Shown one piece after another: positions 35,039 through 43,324 of a DNA stretch of 64,000 bases; the first letter of the stretch is position 1, and each line of letters starts with the position of its first letter. The DNA is taken from positions 31,699-95,698 of the forward strand of contig CAZPSH010000011.1 of the NCBI GenBank assembly GCA_964589625.1. Reading direction: 5' to 3'. This DNA comes from JBFLVU01 sp964589625 (lineage in GTDB: Bacteria > Acidobacteriota > UBA4820 > DSQY01). Under the pieces are notes generated by a model. The model had not been told where the DNA came from and did not search any database. It worked only from the letters and a program-made list of their open reading frames with translations. A program made the position numbers and the translations under genes.

Positions 35039-35061
35039 GGGTTTCCTGCGACGCTCGCGGT

Positions 35062-35077
35062 GTGCCGTGCATGGCAC
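35062..35077. repeat. Near-perfect 16-bp palindrome upstream of the helicase
   Basis: GTGCCGTGCATGGCAC is a palindrome with one mismatched pair, lying about 24 bp upstream of the helicase ATG. It could be a regulator site or a chance GC-rich palindrome. Confidence 0.35.
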
Positions 35078-35302
35078 GGACGTACCCTGCGTCAGGTGCC
35101 GGCCTGCGGTTGTCGGAAACGGTGGGATCGCCGGGGAAGCCGCCGTTTGAGCCCTGGATCCCCGCCGCCGGACCCTCCCGAAGGAATGACCCCGGCGACG
35201 GGATCGTCGGACGCGAAGAGGCCCTTATCCCACATCCAGCCGGAAATTGCAAGGGGGGCGACGCGGTGCACAGGCTGTCCGCCGGGCCTTCCGAAAGGCC
35301 CC

Positions 35303-36637
35303 TCATGTTCCCGGAGCCATCTTGTCAAGGAGCGTCTGGAACCCGGGGTGCTTGCGAAGGGGAACGAGATCGGGATCCCGCGAGGCCAGGGCGCGGTCTT
35401 TGAATCCAGCGTCCACCGCCTTTTGCAGAAAGTCCATGGCGGGGTCCTTCTGGCCCGCCCTCGCCAGGGCGCAGGCGGCGTTGTAGTTCAGAACGGCGTT
35501 CCCGGGCAGCACGAGGGCGGCGGTTTCCAGGCAGAAGGCGGCCTCGTCGTACCGGCCCGCCCGCAGGAGTTCGGCTCCAAGCTGACCGAGGGAGAGCGCG
35601 TTCAACTCCAGGAGGTCCTCGGCGCCCTCGGAGTCTTCCCCTCCGGCCGCCTTCAGCTTTCTCAGCTCCCGGATTACGCCAAGGAGTTTTTCCTGGCTGG
35701 AGACGGTCCTCAGGCGTTCCCAGAGATCTTCGAAGCGCCGCTCGCGAGCGCGGGCCGCGGCCACCTCCTCTTTCCGCTCGAGGGCGGAGGCCCTCCCGGC
35801 GGCGGCCGATCCCGCCGGGACCTCCGGATACAGTCGGGCAATCTGCGCGAAGATGCGGTAGGCGTCGTAGGAGCGGCCCTGTCTGAGCCAATCCTCGGCC
35901 TCCCCGAGGCGGGCGGCGGACCATTCACTGCGGAGCCGTCCCAAGGAGGGGTCTTGCTCCGCCGCGAAAAAGGCCAGCGCCTGTTCGAAATGGGCGGCAT
36001 CGGGCCACCGGTGTGTGCCCTTAAAGGGTTGCAGCCAAATGCGGTTTCCCCTCTTCGTCTCGGAATCGAGGGCGTGGCCCATCTCGAAACGGTTGAAGTC
36101 CCGGTCGCCCACGAGAAGGTAAAAAGAGAGGCCGCTCCTTTTGGGAATGTCCTTCTGTTCGGCGTAGAAGGCTCCGCAGGAGATCACGCCCTGGAAGCGG
36201 TCCCGGTGGACGAGGGCGAGGTGAAGGGCCGCCCGGGCGCCCCCCGAAAAGCCCATGGCGAGATTCCCGGAGGGGGCCACCGGGAAGCGGGCGCAGACGT
36301 CTTTCCACAGGGCCTGCTGGGCCTCCAGAATAGGCTGCCAGGGGCCGTTTCGGGAGTCGTTGGATGCGGCGATGATATAGCCCCCGGCCTCAGCGGCCTC
36401 CATGGCGAGCCGGACCGGAACCTCCCCCTGACCCGACGGGGACAGACAGAAAAGAACGGGCCAGGGCCGGTCCGGAGTGTAGCCTTTTGGGAGGTAGAGG
36501 GCGTAGGAGTGGGTCGGATCCCCCTGGCAGAACACCCTGGGGTGGACCGCGCCGGGCTCCAAGGTCGCGGGGGTTTGCGCGTAGGAACTCCCCGCCGTGC
36601 ACAGAGCTCCCAAAGCAAGGGCGATTGCGTATCGCAC
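35303..36637 (-). CDS. Secreted alpha/beta-hydrolase (esterase/depolymerase-like) fused to TPR helices
   Basis: A 444-residue exported protein. Signal peptide (1-21, ending SSYAQ), an alpha/beta-hydrolase domain with YLPKGYTPDRPWPVLFCLSP and nucleophile elbow GFSGG (Ser131), a likely His in KGTHRWPD, then helical repeats from about residue 270 including the TPR-like VLNYNAACALARAGQKD. Relatives include esterase D/PHB-depolymerase-like enzymes; the substrate is unknown. GTG at 36637 is chosen for its GGGAGGTG ribosome-binding site and position at the signal peptide; the frame is open upstream but that part is atypical. Confidence 0.75.
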   Translation of the reverse strand: MRYAIALALGALCTAGSSYAQTPATLEPGAVHPRVFCQGDPTHSYALYLPKGYTPDRPWPVLFCLSPSGQGEVPVRLAMEAAEAGGYIIAASNDSRNGPWQPILEAQQALWKDVCARFPVAPSGNLAMGFSGGARAALHLALVHRDRFQGVISCGAFYAEQKDIPKRSGLSFYLLVGDRDFNRFEMGHALDSETKRGNRIWLQPFKGTHRWPDAAHFEQALAFFAAEQDPSLGRLRSEWSAARLGEAEDWLRQGRSYDAYRIFAQIARLYPEVPAGSAAAGRASALERKEEVAAARARERRFEDLWERLRTVSSQEKLLGVIRELRKLKAAGGEDSEGAEDLLELNALSLGQLGAELLRAGRYDEAAFCLETAALVLPGNAVLNYNAACALARAGQKDPAMDFLQKAVDAGFKDRALASRDPDLVPLRKHPGFQTLLDKMAPGT

Positions 36638-36747
36638 GAACACCTCCCAGGCCTCCGGGGACGGCTCTATCGGGGCACCGGGGAATCCATGGGTATGGTA
36701 CGGATCCCGGCCGTCGAAGTTGCGCCTTGAAGGGTGGAGGGATTTGC

Positions 36748-36776
36748 TATTGGTTTCAGAAAGTTGCAAACCAATA
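36748..36776. promoter_or_regulatory. 9-bp inverted repeat, candidate operator
   Basis: TATTGGTTT (36748-36756) and AAACCAATA (36768-36776) form a perfect inverted repeat with an 11-bp spacer. Centre-to-centre spacing is 20 bp, two helical turns, and the right half overlaps the -35 element, the arrangement expected for a dimeric repressor site. Confidence 0.5.
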
Positions 36777-36792
36777 ATTCGCATGCTATATT
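36764..36792 (+). promoter_or_regulatory. Promoter for the beta-propeller protein gene
   Basis: TTGCAA (36764-36769) and TATATT (36787-36792) are 17 bp apart, 24 bp upstream of the ATG at 36816. The predicted leader is short but includes a GGAGGAGG ribosome-binding site. Confidence 0.7.
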
Positions 36793-36815
36793 CAGATGAG
36801 ACGGAGGAGGAGAAC

Positions 36816-38516
36816 ATGCGCCGTGTCCTATGGGGTGTCCTGTTTCTCTTGGCGACGCTCGCCGCCCAAGCGAGCTACGAGCCTTTGTGGCAATACAACG
36901 GGCCCGCGACCGTCCTCTTCGCACCGACCCTCGGCAGCGACGGTTCCGTGTACTTCGCCACGGACGACGAAAAGCTCCGCGCCCTCACGCCCCAGGGTAC
37001 ACCCGCCTGGGCCGTCAAGCCGGGAGGCCTGGTGATCACGCCCGTCGTCCTCCACGGCGGCGTGCTCTACTTCGGCACGTCGTCCCTGGAGATCCGTGCT
37101 TACTCCACGGCCGGAAAGATGATCTGGAAGCGGTCGGTGGGGGCCACTCCAGCCACCCCTCTCGCGGTCGCCGCCGATGGGAAAATCTACTTCGGAGGAA
37201 AGGACGGGGACCTCTACGCCCTCAACCCGGACGGCAGCCAGCGCTTCCACGTCAACCTGGGGACGGAGGTCGGGCCGCCCACGATCGGGCACGACGGAAC
37301 CGTCTTCATCACGGGCGACAACTTCATGCACGCGGTAAACCCCAACACGGGGATGGTCATCTGGAGAAAGAACTTCTTCAACGCGTCCAAGGTCCCCATC
37401 GTCATGGACCGGTACGACGACTTGTTTTACATCCGCGAGGGCATTCTGGACGTGTACAACGTCCACGGCCAGTTCCTTTGGGAGGCCCGGGACGAACAGG
37501 GTGGCCTTCTGCTGGTGAAGCGCATGGCGCCCGTCATCTACGGGGACACCCTTGTCGTTTCGGACGACGGGGGCGGCGAGATCTACGGCCTGGACGTCTC
37601 CACCGGAGCCATCCTTTGGGTGTTCTCCGACGTGAATACCGACTGGACCCCCGCGGTGACCGCTTCCATGGCCGTGGACCGCAACGGAATCGTCGCCTAC
37701 CTGGATGCCACAGGCGTCATCGCCTGGTTCGACGCCGTGGACGGGTCCTTTTACGGGTACGTGCCCAGCATGGGATCGGGCAAGGAGGCGGTACTGCTCG
37801 GCTGGGGGATCAAGGGGCGGATCGTCACCCGGACGGGGCCCGGAACCCAGGTCCTCACCGCCTACGCGGTGCCGGCCGGTCCTGGCGGCTCCTGGAGCCA
37901 GGGGGGCATGTCGGCGCGTCACGTCCAACGCCGTGACGACGAGCCCTTCACGGCCGTCAACTCCCCCGCGGATGGCTCGGTCATTTCAGGCGCGTTCACG
38001 GTGAACGGGACGGCGTCGGACGACTTTTCCCTGGGGAAGGTGGAGCTCTACATCGGCCAGTCCAAGGTGGCCTCCTCGGACGTGGGTACCCTTCTCTGGT
38101 CGGCGAATTCCGCGCTCTTCGACGACGGGACCTACGACATCTCCCTTCTCGCCACCGATTCGGCGGGAAACGCGGGTGTGGACACCGTGACGGTCACCTT
38201 CGACAACCCTGCCCCGGTGTACAATGTGAGCCAGGGTCCCCCCACCTTCACGTGGCTGGACAACCTCGTGGACAACCAATACCAGGTGCTGGTCTCCATG
38301 GACCCGACTTTCACCACCCCCGTGGTGACCAGTTCGACCAAGTCCAAGAAATGGATCCGGGCGACCTCCTGGAAACCCTCCGACAAGAAATGGGCCAAAG
38401 TTCTTGCGGCCGCCAACCTGGTCTCCAATCCTCAGGTGACGGTCTATTGGAGAGTGATCGGCCGGATCGGCGGGGAGGTCACGACCCGCAGCTTTACGCT
38501 GGACAAGACCCACTGA
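36816..38516 (+). CDS. Secreted PQQ-like beta-propeller protein with Ig-like domain
   Basis: A 566-residue exported protein. Signal peptide (1-19), then repeated blade motifs of the PQQ/YncE type: GSDGSVYFATDDEKLRALTP, GKIYFGGKDGDLYALNPDG, GTVFITGDNFMHAVNPNTG and GGEIYGLDVSTGAILWVFSD (about residues 25-365). A bacterial Ig-like module follows (about 378-470; SPADGSVISGAFTVNGTA, DGTYDISLLATDSAGNAG) and then a C-terminal beta domain. No catalytic residues are evident; an extracellular scaffold or binding role is likely. Its own promoter with inverted repeat and a strong terminator make it monocistronic. Confidence 0.8.
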   Translation: MRRVLWGVLFLLATLAAQASYEPLWQYNGPATVLFAPTLGSDGSVYFATDDEKLRALTPQGTPAWAVKPGGLVITPVVLHGGVLYFGTSSLEIRAYSTAGKMIWKRSVGATPATPLAVAADGKIYFGGKDGDLYALNPDGSQRFHVNLGTEVGPPTIGHDGTVFITGDNFMHAVNPNTGMVIWRKNFFNASKVPIVMDRYDDLFYIREGILDVYNVHGQFLWEARDEQGGLLLVKRMAPVIYGDTLVVSDDGGGEIYGLDVSTGAILWVFSDVNTDWTPAVTASMAVDRNGIVAYLDATGVIAWFDAVDGSFYGYVPSMGSGKEAVLLGWGIKGRIVTRTGPGTQVLTAYAVPAGPGGSWSQGGMSARHVQRRDDEPFTAVNSPADGSVISGAFTVNGTASDDFSLGKVELYIGQSKVASSDVGTLLWSANSALFDDGTYDISLLATDSAGNAGVDTVTVTFDNPAPVYNVSQGPPTFTWLDNLVDNQYQVLVSMDPTFTTPVVTSSTKSKKWIRATSWKPSDKKWAKVLAAANLVSNPQVTVYWRVIGRIGGEVTTRSFTLDKTH

Positions 38517-38538
38517 GCGAACGCCCCAGAATCCATGA

Positions 38539-38567
38539 AGAGGGCCCCCGGGAGGGCCCTCTTTTTG
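38539..38567 (+). terminator. Rho-independent terminator after the beta-propeller gene
   Basis: AGAGGGCCC pairs with GGGCCCTCT around a short loop, followed by TTTTT, 23 nt after the stop codon. Confidence 0.9.
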
Positions 38568-38623
38568 CTTGGCGGTCCTGAGGCGTTTGTTCCCCGCGGC
38601 CCCGTGCTTCTACGGGGCCTTCT

Positions 38624-39514
38624 TCATTCCTTTTCCGGGAAGACGATGGCCGGGTGGAGAAGGCGCGCGTCCGCCCGGGCGAGGGCGAGGAACCTGCCGT
38701 TCGGGGCCAGGACTTTGACCATTCCCTCGCGCCCCTGAAGCCCTTTGGGGGCCGCCACGTCCTGTCCATTGAGGAACAGGCGCTCCTCCCGATCCGTTGC
38801 CTGAAAGGTGGGAAAGCCCATATCCAGGGTATCGAAGGGCAGATATCCACCCGGCGCGAAGGGATTAGCGAGCGGATTGGCCCCATGCACTGTGAAGGGC
38901 CCCACCTCGGTCCGGCAGAGCTGGAAGCAGTGGGCGGGGCAGCCGACGGCGGCGCCCAAGTCCCGTGCGAGGGCCCTGACGTAGGTGCCGGACGAACAGC
39001 GGAGCCTGAAGTGCAGGTCCCGGGCGTCCACCGGGGATACCTCAAATTTGTAAACCTGAATGGGCACGGGGGCCAGCTCGGGGGCTTCCCCCTTCCGGGC
39101 CATCTCGTAGGCCCGCACGTGGCCGATCCGCTTGGCCGAGTAGGCCGGCGGGACCTGCAAAAACGGCCCCACGAAGCGGTTGGCGGCCTCCTGCCACTCG
39201 TCTGCGGAAAGGGCGGGCGGATCTCCCGTGGCGACGACGGCCCCGTCTCGGTCGAAGGTGTCCGTTCCCTCCCCGAAACGGATGACGCCCTCGTAGGCCT
39301 TGTCCATCCCTTGAAAAAACCGCGCCAGCCGCGTGGCCTTCCCCAGGAGGAGGATGAGAAGGCCCGTGCAAAAGGGGTCAAGGGTACCGCCGTGTCCTAC
39401 CTTGAACTTCCTCGGGCACAAGCGGCGCAGGGCCTGAACGCAGTCGTGGGAGGTCATTCCGGATGGTTTGTCGAGCAGGATGAGGCCGTGCGGAGAAGCT
39501 TCAGCCGGCGTCAC
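38624..39514 (-). CDS. truB: tRNA pseudouridine(55) synthase
   Basis: A 296-residue enzyme that makes pseudouridine 55 in the T-loop of tRNAs. The N-terminus GLILLDKPSGMTSHDCVQAL is typical, and catalytic Asp46 lies in HGGTLDPFCTGLL. Further family motifs are YEGVIRFGEGTDTFDRDG, YSAKRIGHVRAYEMAR and SSGTYVRALARDLG. The C-terminal PUA-like part is short. It overlaps rbfA by 14 nt and is last in the rimP-nusA-infB operon, a widely conserved arrangement. Confidence 0.95.
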   Translation of the reverse strand: MTPAEASPHGLILLDKPSGMTSHDCVQALRRLCPRKFKVGHGGTLDPFCTGLLILLLGKATRLARFFQGMDKAYEGVIRFGEGTDTFDRDGAVVATGDPPALSADEWQEAANRFVGPFLQVPPAYSAKRIGHVRAYEMARKGEAPELAPVPIQVYKFEVSPVDARDLHFRLRCSSGTYVRALARDLGAAVGCPAHCFQLCRTEVGPFTVHGANPLANPFAPGGYLPFDTLDMGFPTFQATDREERLFLNGQDVAAPKGLQGREGMVKVLAPNGRFLALARADARLLHPAIVFPEKE

Positions 39515-39875
39515 GGTCGCCCTCCGCGCTTTCGCCGTGAAGGGATTCGAGCAGGTCCTCGATGCGGCGCGCGCTTTCTGCCGTTTCGTCGAAGGCGAAC
39601 CGGATCTCCGGGAGCTGCCGGAGATGGAGGCGGGAGGAAAGGTAGGACTTCAGGGGCCGGAGGTTCTCGGAGAGGGCCTCGGCGGCGCTCTTGCGGTCCA
39701 GGTTGGGTTCCACGACCGTGTAGTAAACCCGGGCAACCGAGAGGTCCCGGTTTACCTGAACCTCGGTGACGGAAATCCACCGGAGGCGAGCGTCATTCAT
39801 CTCCTGGAGCAAGGCGTTGGAGATGCCGTGGCGAAGCAGGTCGCCAACCTTGTCCGATTTCGCGAAGCGCCGCAT
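39501..39875 (-). CDS. rbfA: 30S ribosome-binding factor A
   Basis: A 124-residue KH-like protein that assists 16S rRNA 5'-end maturation and cold adaptation. Family patterns: KVGDLLRHGISNALLQEMND, WISVTEVQVNRDLSVARVYY and LSSRLHLRQLPEIRFAFDET. The ATG at 39875 has an AGGTGATC ribosome-binding site and aligns with the family; the frame is open further upstream. It lies between DUF503 and truB. Confidence 0.93.
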   Translation of the reverse strand: MRRFAKSDKVGDLLRHGISNALLQEMNDARLRWISVTEVQVNRDLSVARVYYTVVEPNLDRKSAAEALSENLRPLKSYLSSRLHLRQLPEIRFAFDETAESARRIEDLLESLHGESAEGDRDAG

Positions 39876-39989
39876 CCGATCACCTGCTGGAGCCGGCTTC
39901 GGATCCGGTAGTCCGCGGGAGGGCCCTTTCTCCACGCGGGCCCGGCTTCCACCGACCCCCAATGTCGTTCCGCCGGACGTCCCGGCGCG

Positions 39990-40289
39990 TCAAAAAACCT
40001 CCTCGACGGCCGCGAAAACCTCCACCTCGTAGTGGTCTTCCAGAAATACCACGGCCGCCCGCAACCGCTCCCGGGCGGAGGATTCCCGACCGGCCAGGGC
40101 GGCGAGGGTGAGGGAGGCCAGCCCTGCGTCCTCGAGGTAGCCGCTCTCGCAGGAGGCGATCCCGAACCGATCCCGGGCCTTCTCCCGAAAAGACTTGACC
40201 GCCGACCTCTTGTCCTTCAAGCTCCTGGAAGCCTGGAGTCTGAAGTCCACCCGGACCACCGCCACCACGGCCCGATCGGGCTGGCGCAT
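39990..40289 (-). CDS. DUF503 family protein (YlxP-like)
   Basis: A 99-residue protein of the DUF503 family, commonly found between infB and rbfA. It has a ferredoxin-like small alpha/beta fold: VAVVRVDFRLQASRSLKDKR and VKSFREKARDRFGIASCESG. In Bacillus a homologue (YlxP) is linked to ribosome maturation. Two ATGs are close together; that at 40289 is preferred because GGAGG lies 7 nt upstream, whereas for the ATG at 40295 the spacing would be only 1-2 nt. Confidence 0.88.
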   Translation of the reverse strand: MRQPDRAVVAVVRVDFRLQASRSLKDKRSAVKSFREKARDRFGIASCESGYLEDAGLASLTLAALAGRESSARERLRAAVVFLEDHYEVEVFAAVEEVF

Positions 40290-40346
40290 GGGCATTCCTC
40301 CGTCGGAGCGGCTCCCTTCCTGGGCATGGTCCCGCGCTTGGGGCGG

Positions 40347-43322
40347 CTAGAGCGTCCGCTCCTGGATCTGGATCTCGAAGGCCTCCAAGACATCGCCGGG
40401 CTTCACGTCGTTGTAGTTCTCGAGCCCGATTCCGCACTCGAGACCCTCCTTCACCTCCGACGCGTCATCCTTGAAGCGCTTGAGAGATCCGATCCGGCCC
40501 GTGTGCACCACCACGTTGTCCCTCAGAACCCTGAGCTGGGCCGTGCGCGGGATCCGGCCGTCGGCCACGATGCATCCGGCGATGGTCCCCACCTTGGAAA
40601 CCTTGAAGATCTCCTTCACCTCGGCGTGGCCCAGGAGGACCTCCTGCTCGATGGGCTTGAGCATGCCCGTGAGGGCCAGCTTCAGCCGGTCCACCAAATC
40701 GTAAATGACCGTGAACAGGGCGATCTCCACCCCCTCGTTCTTTGCCACGTCGACGGCCTTCCGCTCGGGCCGGACGTTGAAACCGATGATGATGGCGTTG
40801 CTCGCGGAGGCCAGCAGGACGTCGCCCTCGGAGACGGCGCCGACGCCCTTGTGGACGACGGCGACCTTCACTTCTTCCGTCGAAAGGTCCTGGACCTGCT
40901 GGGCGATGGCCTCCAGGGACCCTTGCACGTCGGCCTTCAGGATCACCGAGAGTTCCTGTATCTCGCCCTGCTTGATGGCGCCGAAGACGTTTTCGAGGCG
41001 CACCTTGGAGGACCGGAGCGCCTTGGCTTTCTCCTGCTCCTTCCGGAAGGCCGCGACCTGCCTGGCCTTTGCCTCGTCCAGCATGGCCTGGAAGACGGAC
41101 CCCACCCCGGGAACTTCGGAGAAGCCGAGGATCTCCACGGGGGTGCTCGGTCCGGCCTCTTCCACTCGCTCGCCCTTGTCGTCGAACAGGCCGCGCACGT
41201 GGCCGAAGGTGGAGCCGCACAAGAAGAAATCGCCCACGCGGAGTGTGCCGTCCTGAATGAGGACGGTGGCGACGGGTCCGCGGGTGCGGTCCAGTTTGGA
41301 TTCGAGGACGGTGCCCATGGCCGGGGAATCGGGGGCCGCATCCAAGTCGAGCATGTCGGCCACCAGGGCCACCATCTCCAACAGTTCCTGGATGCCCTGT
41401 CTGGACTTGGCGGACACAGGGACGGCCACGGTCTCTCCGCCGAACTCCTCGGTGACGATTCCGTGCTGCATGAGTTCGCGTTTGACCCGGTCCGGATCGG
41501 CCCCGGGCTTGTCCATCTTGTTCACGGCCACCACGAAGGGCACGTTCGCGGCCTTGCAATGGTTGATGGCTTCCACGGTCTGGGGCATGACGCCGTCGTC
41601 GGCCGCCACCACGAGGATGACCACGTCGGTCACCTGGGCGCCGCGGGCGCGCATGAGCGTGAAGGCTTCGTGGCCGGGCGTGTCGAGGAAGACGTACTCC
41701 CTCTCCCCGTGGCGCACCCTGTACGCCCCGATGTGCTGAGTGATCCCGCCGAATTCCTTGCTCGTGATGTCCACGTCGTGGATCGCTTCAAGGAGCGAAG
41801 ACTTCCCGTGGTCCACGTGGCCCATGACCGTCACGACGGGGGCGCGCGGTGCCTTGTTTTCGGCTGGGACGTCCTCCTGCGTGAGGACGAGTTCGTCCTC
41901 GAAGGAGATCACCTCCGCCTGGAAGCCGAACATGGAGGACACCTGGATGGCCACCTGGCTGTCCAGGGGCTGATTGATGGTGACGAGGATGCCCCGCATC
42001 ATCAGCTTGGCGATGATGTCCTTGACCTTGACGGAGAGCTTGTCGGCCAGTTCCTTGACCGTGATGCCCTCCCGGATGAAGACGGCCTCTCCCTTTTCGG
42101 CTTTGGCCTGGGCGTCGATGATCTCCTGGTCCAGCCGCTCCTGGCGGTCCACCCGGGCCTGAAGCTTCTCCAGCCGCCGCTCGCGTTTGGTCTTGCGCCG
42201 TGCGTCCGAGGGCACCGGCCGGGACGGGTGGGCCTCGGAGGCCGGGCGCGGGGCGGGGGCCGAGGACGGGGTGGGGGCCGGGGTTGCCGGGCGGCCACGG
42301 CCGGGGCCCGCGGCCGGTCTTCCGGATGCTGGAGGCCTCAGTCCGGAGGGCGCCCCCTGTGGCCTTATGGGGCCCTGGGCGGGCCGCTGGGGTGGAGCTG
42401 CAGGTCTTGCGCCGGCTTGGGCCGCGGGCCTCGCCTGGCCTGCGCCGGCGGGCGGCGGTCCCTGCGTGCGGCGAACTTCGCCGGAGCCCGCGGGCCGAGG
42501 CCCCTGGGTCTGCGGGGAGGGCCTATGCACGGCAGATGCCGGTGGCCTGGCCGGGGGTTGGGGAATCGTCGCGGTGGGTCGGGCCGCCGGAGGCGGGAAG
42601 GGACGCGTGTGAAGCATCGGAGGCCGCTTCATCCCGGGTGGGGGCGCATCGGCCGGTGGGGCCTGCAGGGCGGGGGCCGAGGGCGGCTGAGTTTCCGAGC
42701 GATCGCGTGGGACGGGCGCCTGCCCGGGATCGGGACCGTCGGCCGTCGTCGCCCCGGCCTTCGGGGCAAGAGAGGCCGGCTCGGCTTTCCGAGGGGCCGG
42801 AGGGGGCGCGACTACGGGAGAAGGCGCATCCGTGCGGGCGGGTTCAGGCGCCGCGGCCAATCGGGGAGGAGCGGCCATGGGTGCCTCGGACTCCAGCACG
42901 GAGGTCGGGGGAGGCGCGGCGGGCTTGACAGGAGGGAGTTTGGACCCGATGGAGGAGGCGGGCCGGTGCAGGATGGGCACCATGGACCGCGGCTTGGGGG
43001 GCGGCGGGGGCTCCGGCGACGGCGGGGCCTTGGTGGTGGCGGTCGGTTTAGCGTGGGCGGCCGACGGCTTGGGCGCTGAGGGTTTGGCCGCTGCGGGGCT
43101 CTTGGCCGGCGCCGAGAGCGGTGCGGGCGGTGACACCTTCGAGGCCTTCGTCTGTGAAGGCGCCGGGGCCTTCTTCTTTTGCTTCAGGAGGTCGAGGACC
43201 TCCTCGTCCACGGAACTGAAATTGGAGGAGGCCTCCACGCCCCTGGCCTGCAAATCCTGCAGGAGGGTGGCGGCCGGTACCCCGATCCTCTTCGCAAGTT
43301 CGTAGATCCTGACCTTCGCCAT
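40347..43322 (-). CDS. infB: Translation initiation factor IF-2
   Basis: A 991-residue GTPase that delivers initiator fMet-tRNA to the 30S subunit. The N-terminal IF2_N module (VRIYELAKRIGVPAATLLQD) is followed by a Pro/Ala-rich low-complexity linker (about 55-370). Next come a charged helical second IF2_N module, the G domain with GHVDHGKSS (near residue 500), DTPGHEAF and NKMDKPGADP, then domains II-IV. The long linker makes it larger than E. coli IF2-1. It starts 2 nt after the nusA stop. A long open frame on the opposite strand is a composition artefact. Confidence 0.97.
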   Translation of the reverse strand: MAKVRIYELAKRIGVPAATLLQDLQARGVEASSNFSSVDEEVLDLLKQKKKAPAPSQTKASKVSPPAPLSAPAKSPAAAKPSAPKPSAAHAKPTATTKAPPSPEPPPPPKPRSMVPILHRPASSIGSKLPPVKPAAPPPTSVLESEAPMAAPPRLAAAPEPARTDAPSPVVAPPPAPRKAEPASLAPKAGATTADGPDPGQAPVPRDRSETQPPSAPALQAPPADAPPPGMKRPPMLHTRPFPPPAARPTATIPQPPARPPASAVHRPSPQTQGPRPAGSGEVRRTQGPPPAGAGQARPAAQAGARPAAPPQRPAQGPIRPQGAPSGLRPPASGRPAAGPGRGRPATPAPTPSSAPAPRPASEAHPSRPVPSDARRKTKRERRLEKLQARVDRQERLDQEIIDAQAKAEKGEAVFIREGITVKELADKLSVKVKDIIAKLMMRGILVTINQPLDSQVAIQVSSMFGFQAEVISFEDELVLTQEDVPAENKAPRAPVVTVMGHVDHGKSSLLEAIHDVDITSKEFGGITQHIGAYRVRHGEREYVFLDTPGHEAFTLMRARGAQVTDVVILVVAADDGVMPQTVEAINHCKAANVPFVVAVNKMDKPGADPDRVKRELMQHGIVTEEFGGETVAVPVSAKSRQGIQELLEMVALVADMLDLDAAPDSPAMGTVLESKLDRTRGPVATVLIQDGTLRVGDFFLCGSTFGHVRGLFDDKGERVEEAGPSTPVEILGFSEVPGVGSVFQAMLDEAKARQVAAFRKEQEKAKALRSSKVRLENVFGAIKQGEIQELSVILKADVQGSLEAIAQQVQDLSTEEVKVAVVHKGVGAVSEGDVLLASASNAIIIGFNVRPERKAVDVAKNEGVEIALFTVIYDLVDRLKLALTGMLKPIEQEVLLGHAEVKEIFKVSKVGTIAGCIVADGRIPRTAQLRVLRDNVVVHTGRIGSLKRFKDDASEVKEGLECGIGLENYNDVKPGDVLEAFEIQIQERTL

Positions 43323-43324
43323 GC

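Noticed and set aside
38598..38619. 8-bp hairpin GGCCCCGT/ACGGGGCC beside the truB stop as terminator
   Set aside because: No U-tract on the truB (minus) strand and only a mixed TTCTTC on the plus strand, where a strong terminator already lies upstream.
40032..43079. A 1015-codon open frame opposite infB
   Set aside because: Composition is low-complexity His/Asp/Gly-rich and Arg/Gly-rich, a mirror of infB codon bias; IF-2 on the minus strand explains the region fully.
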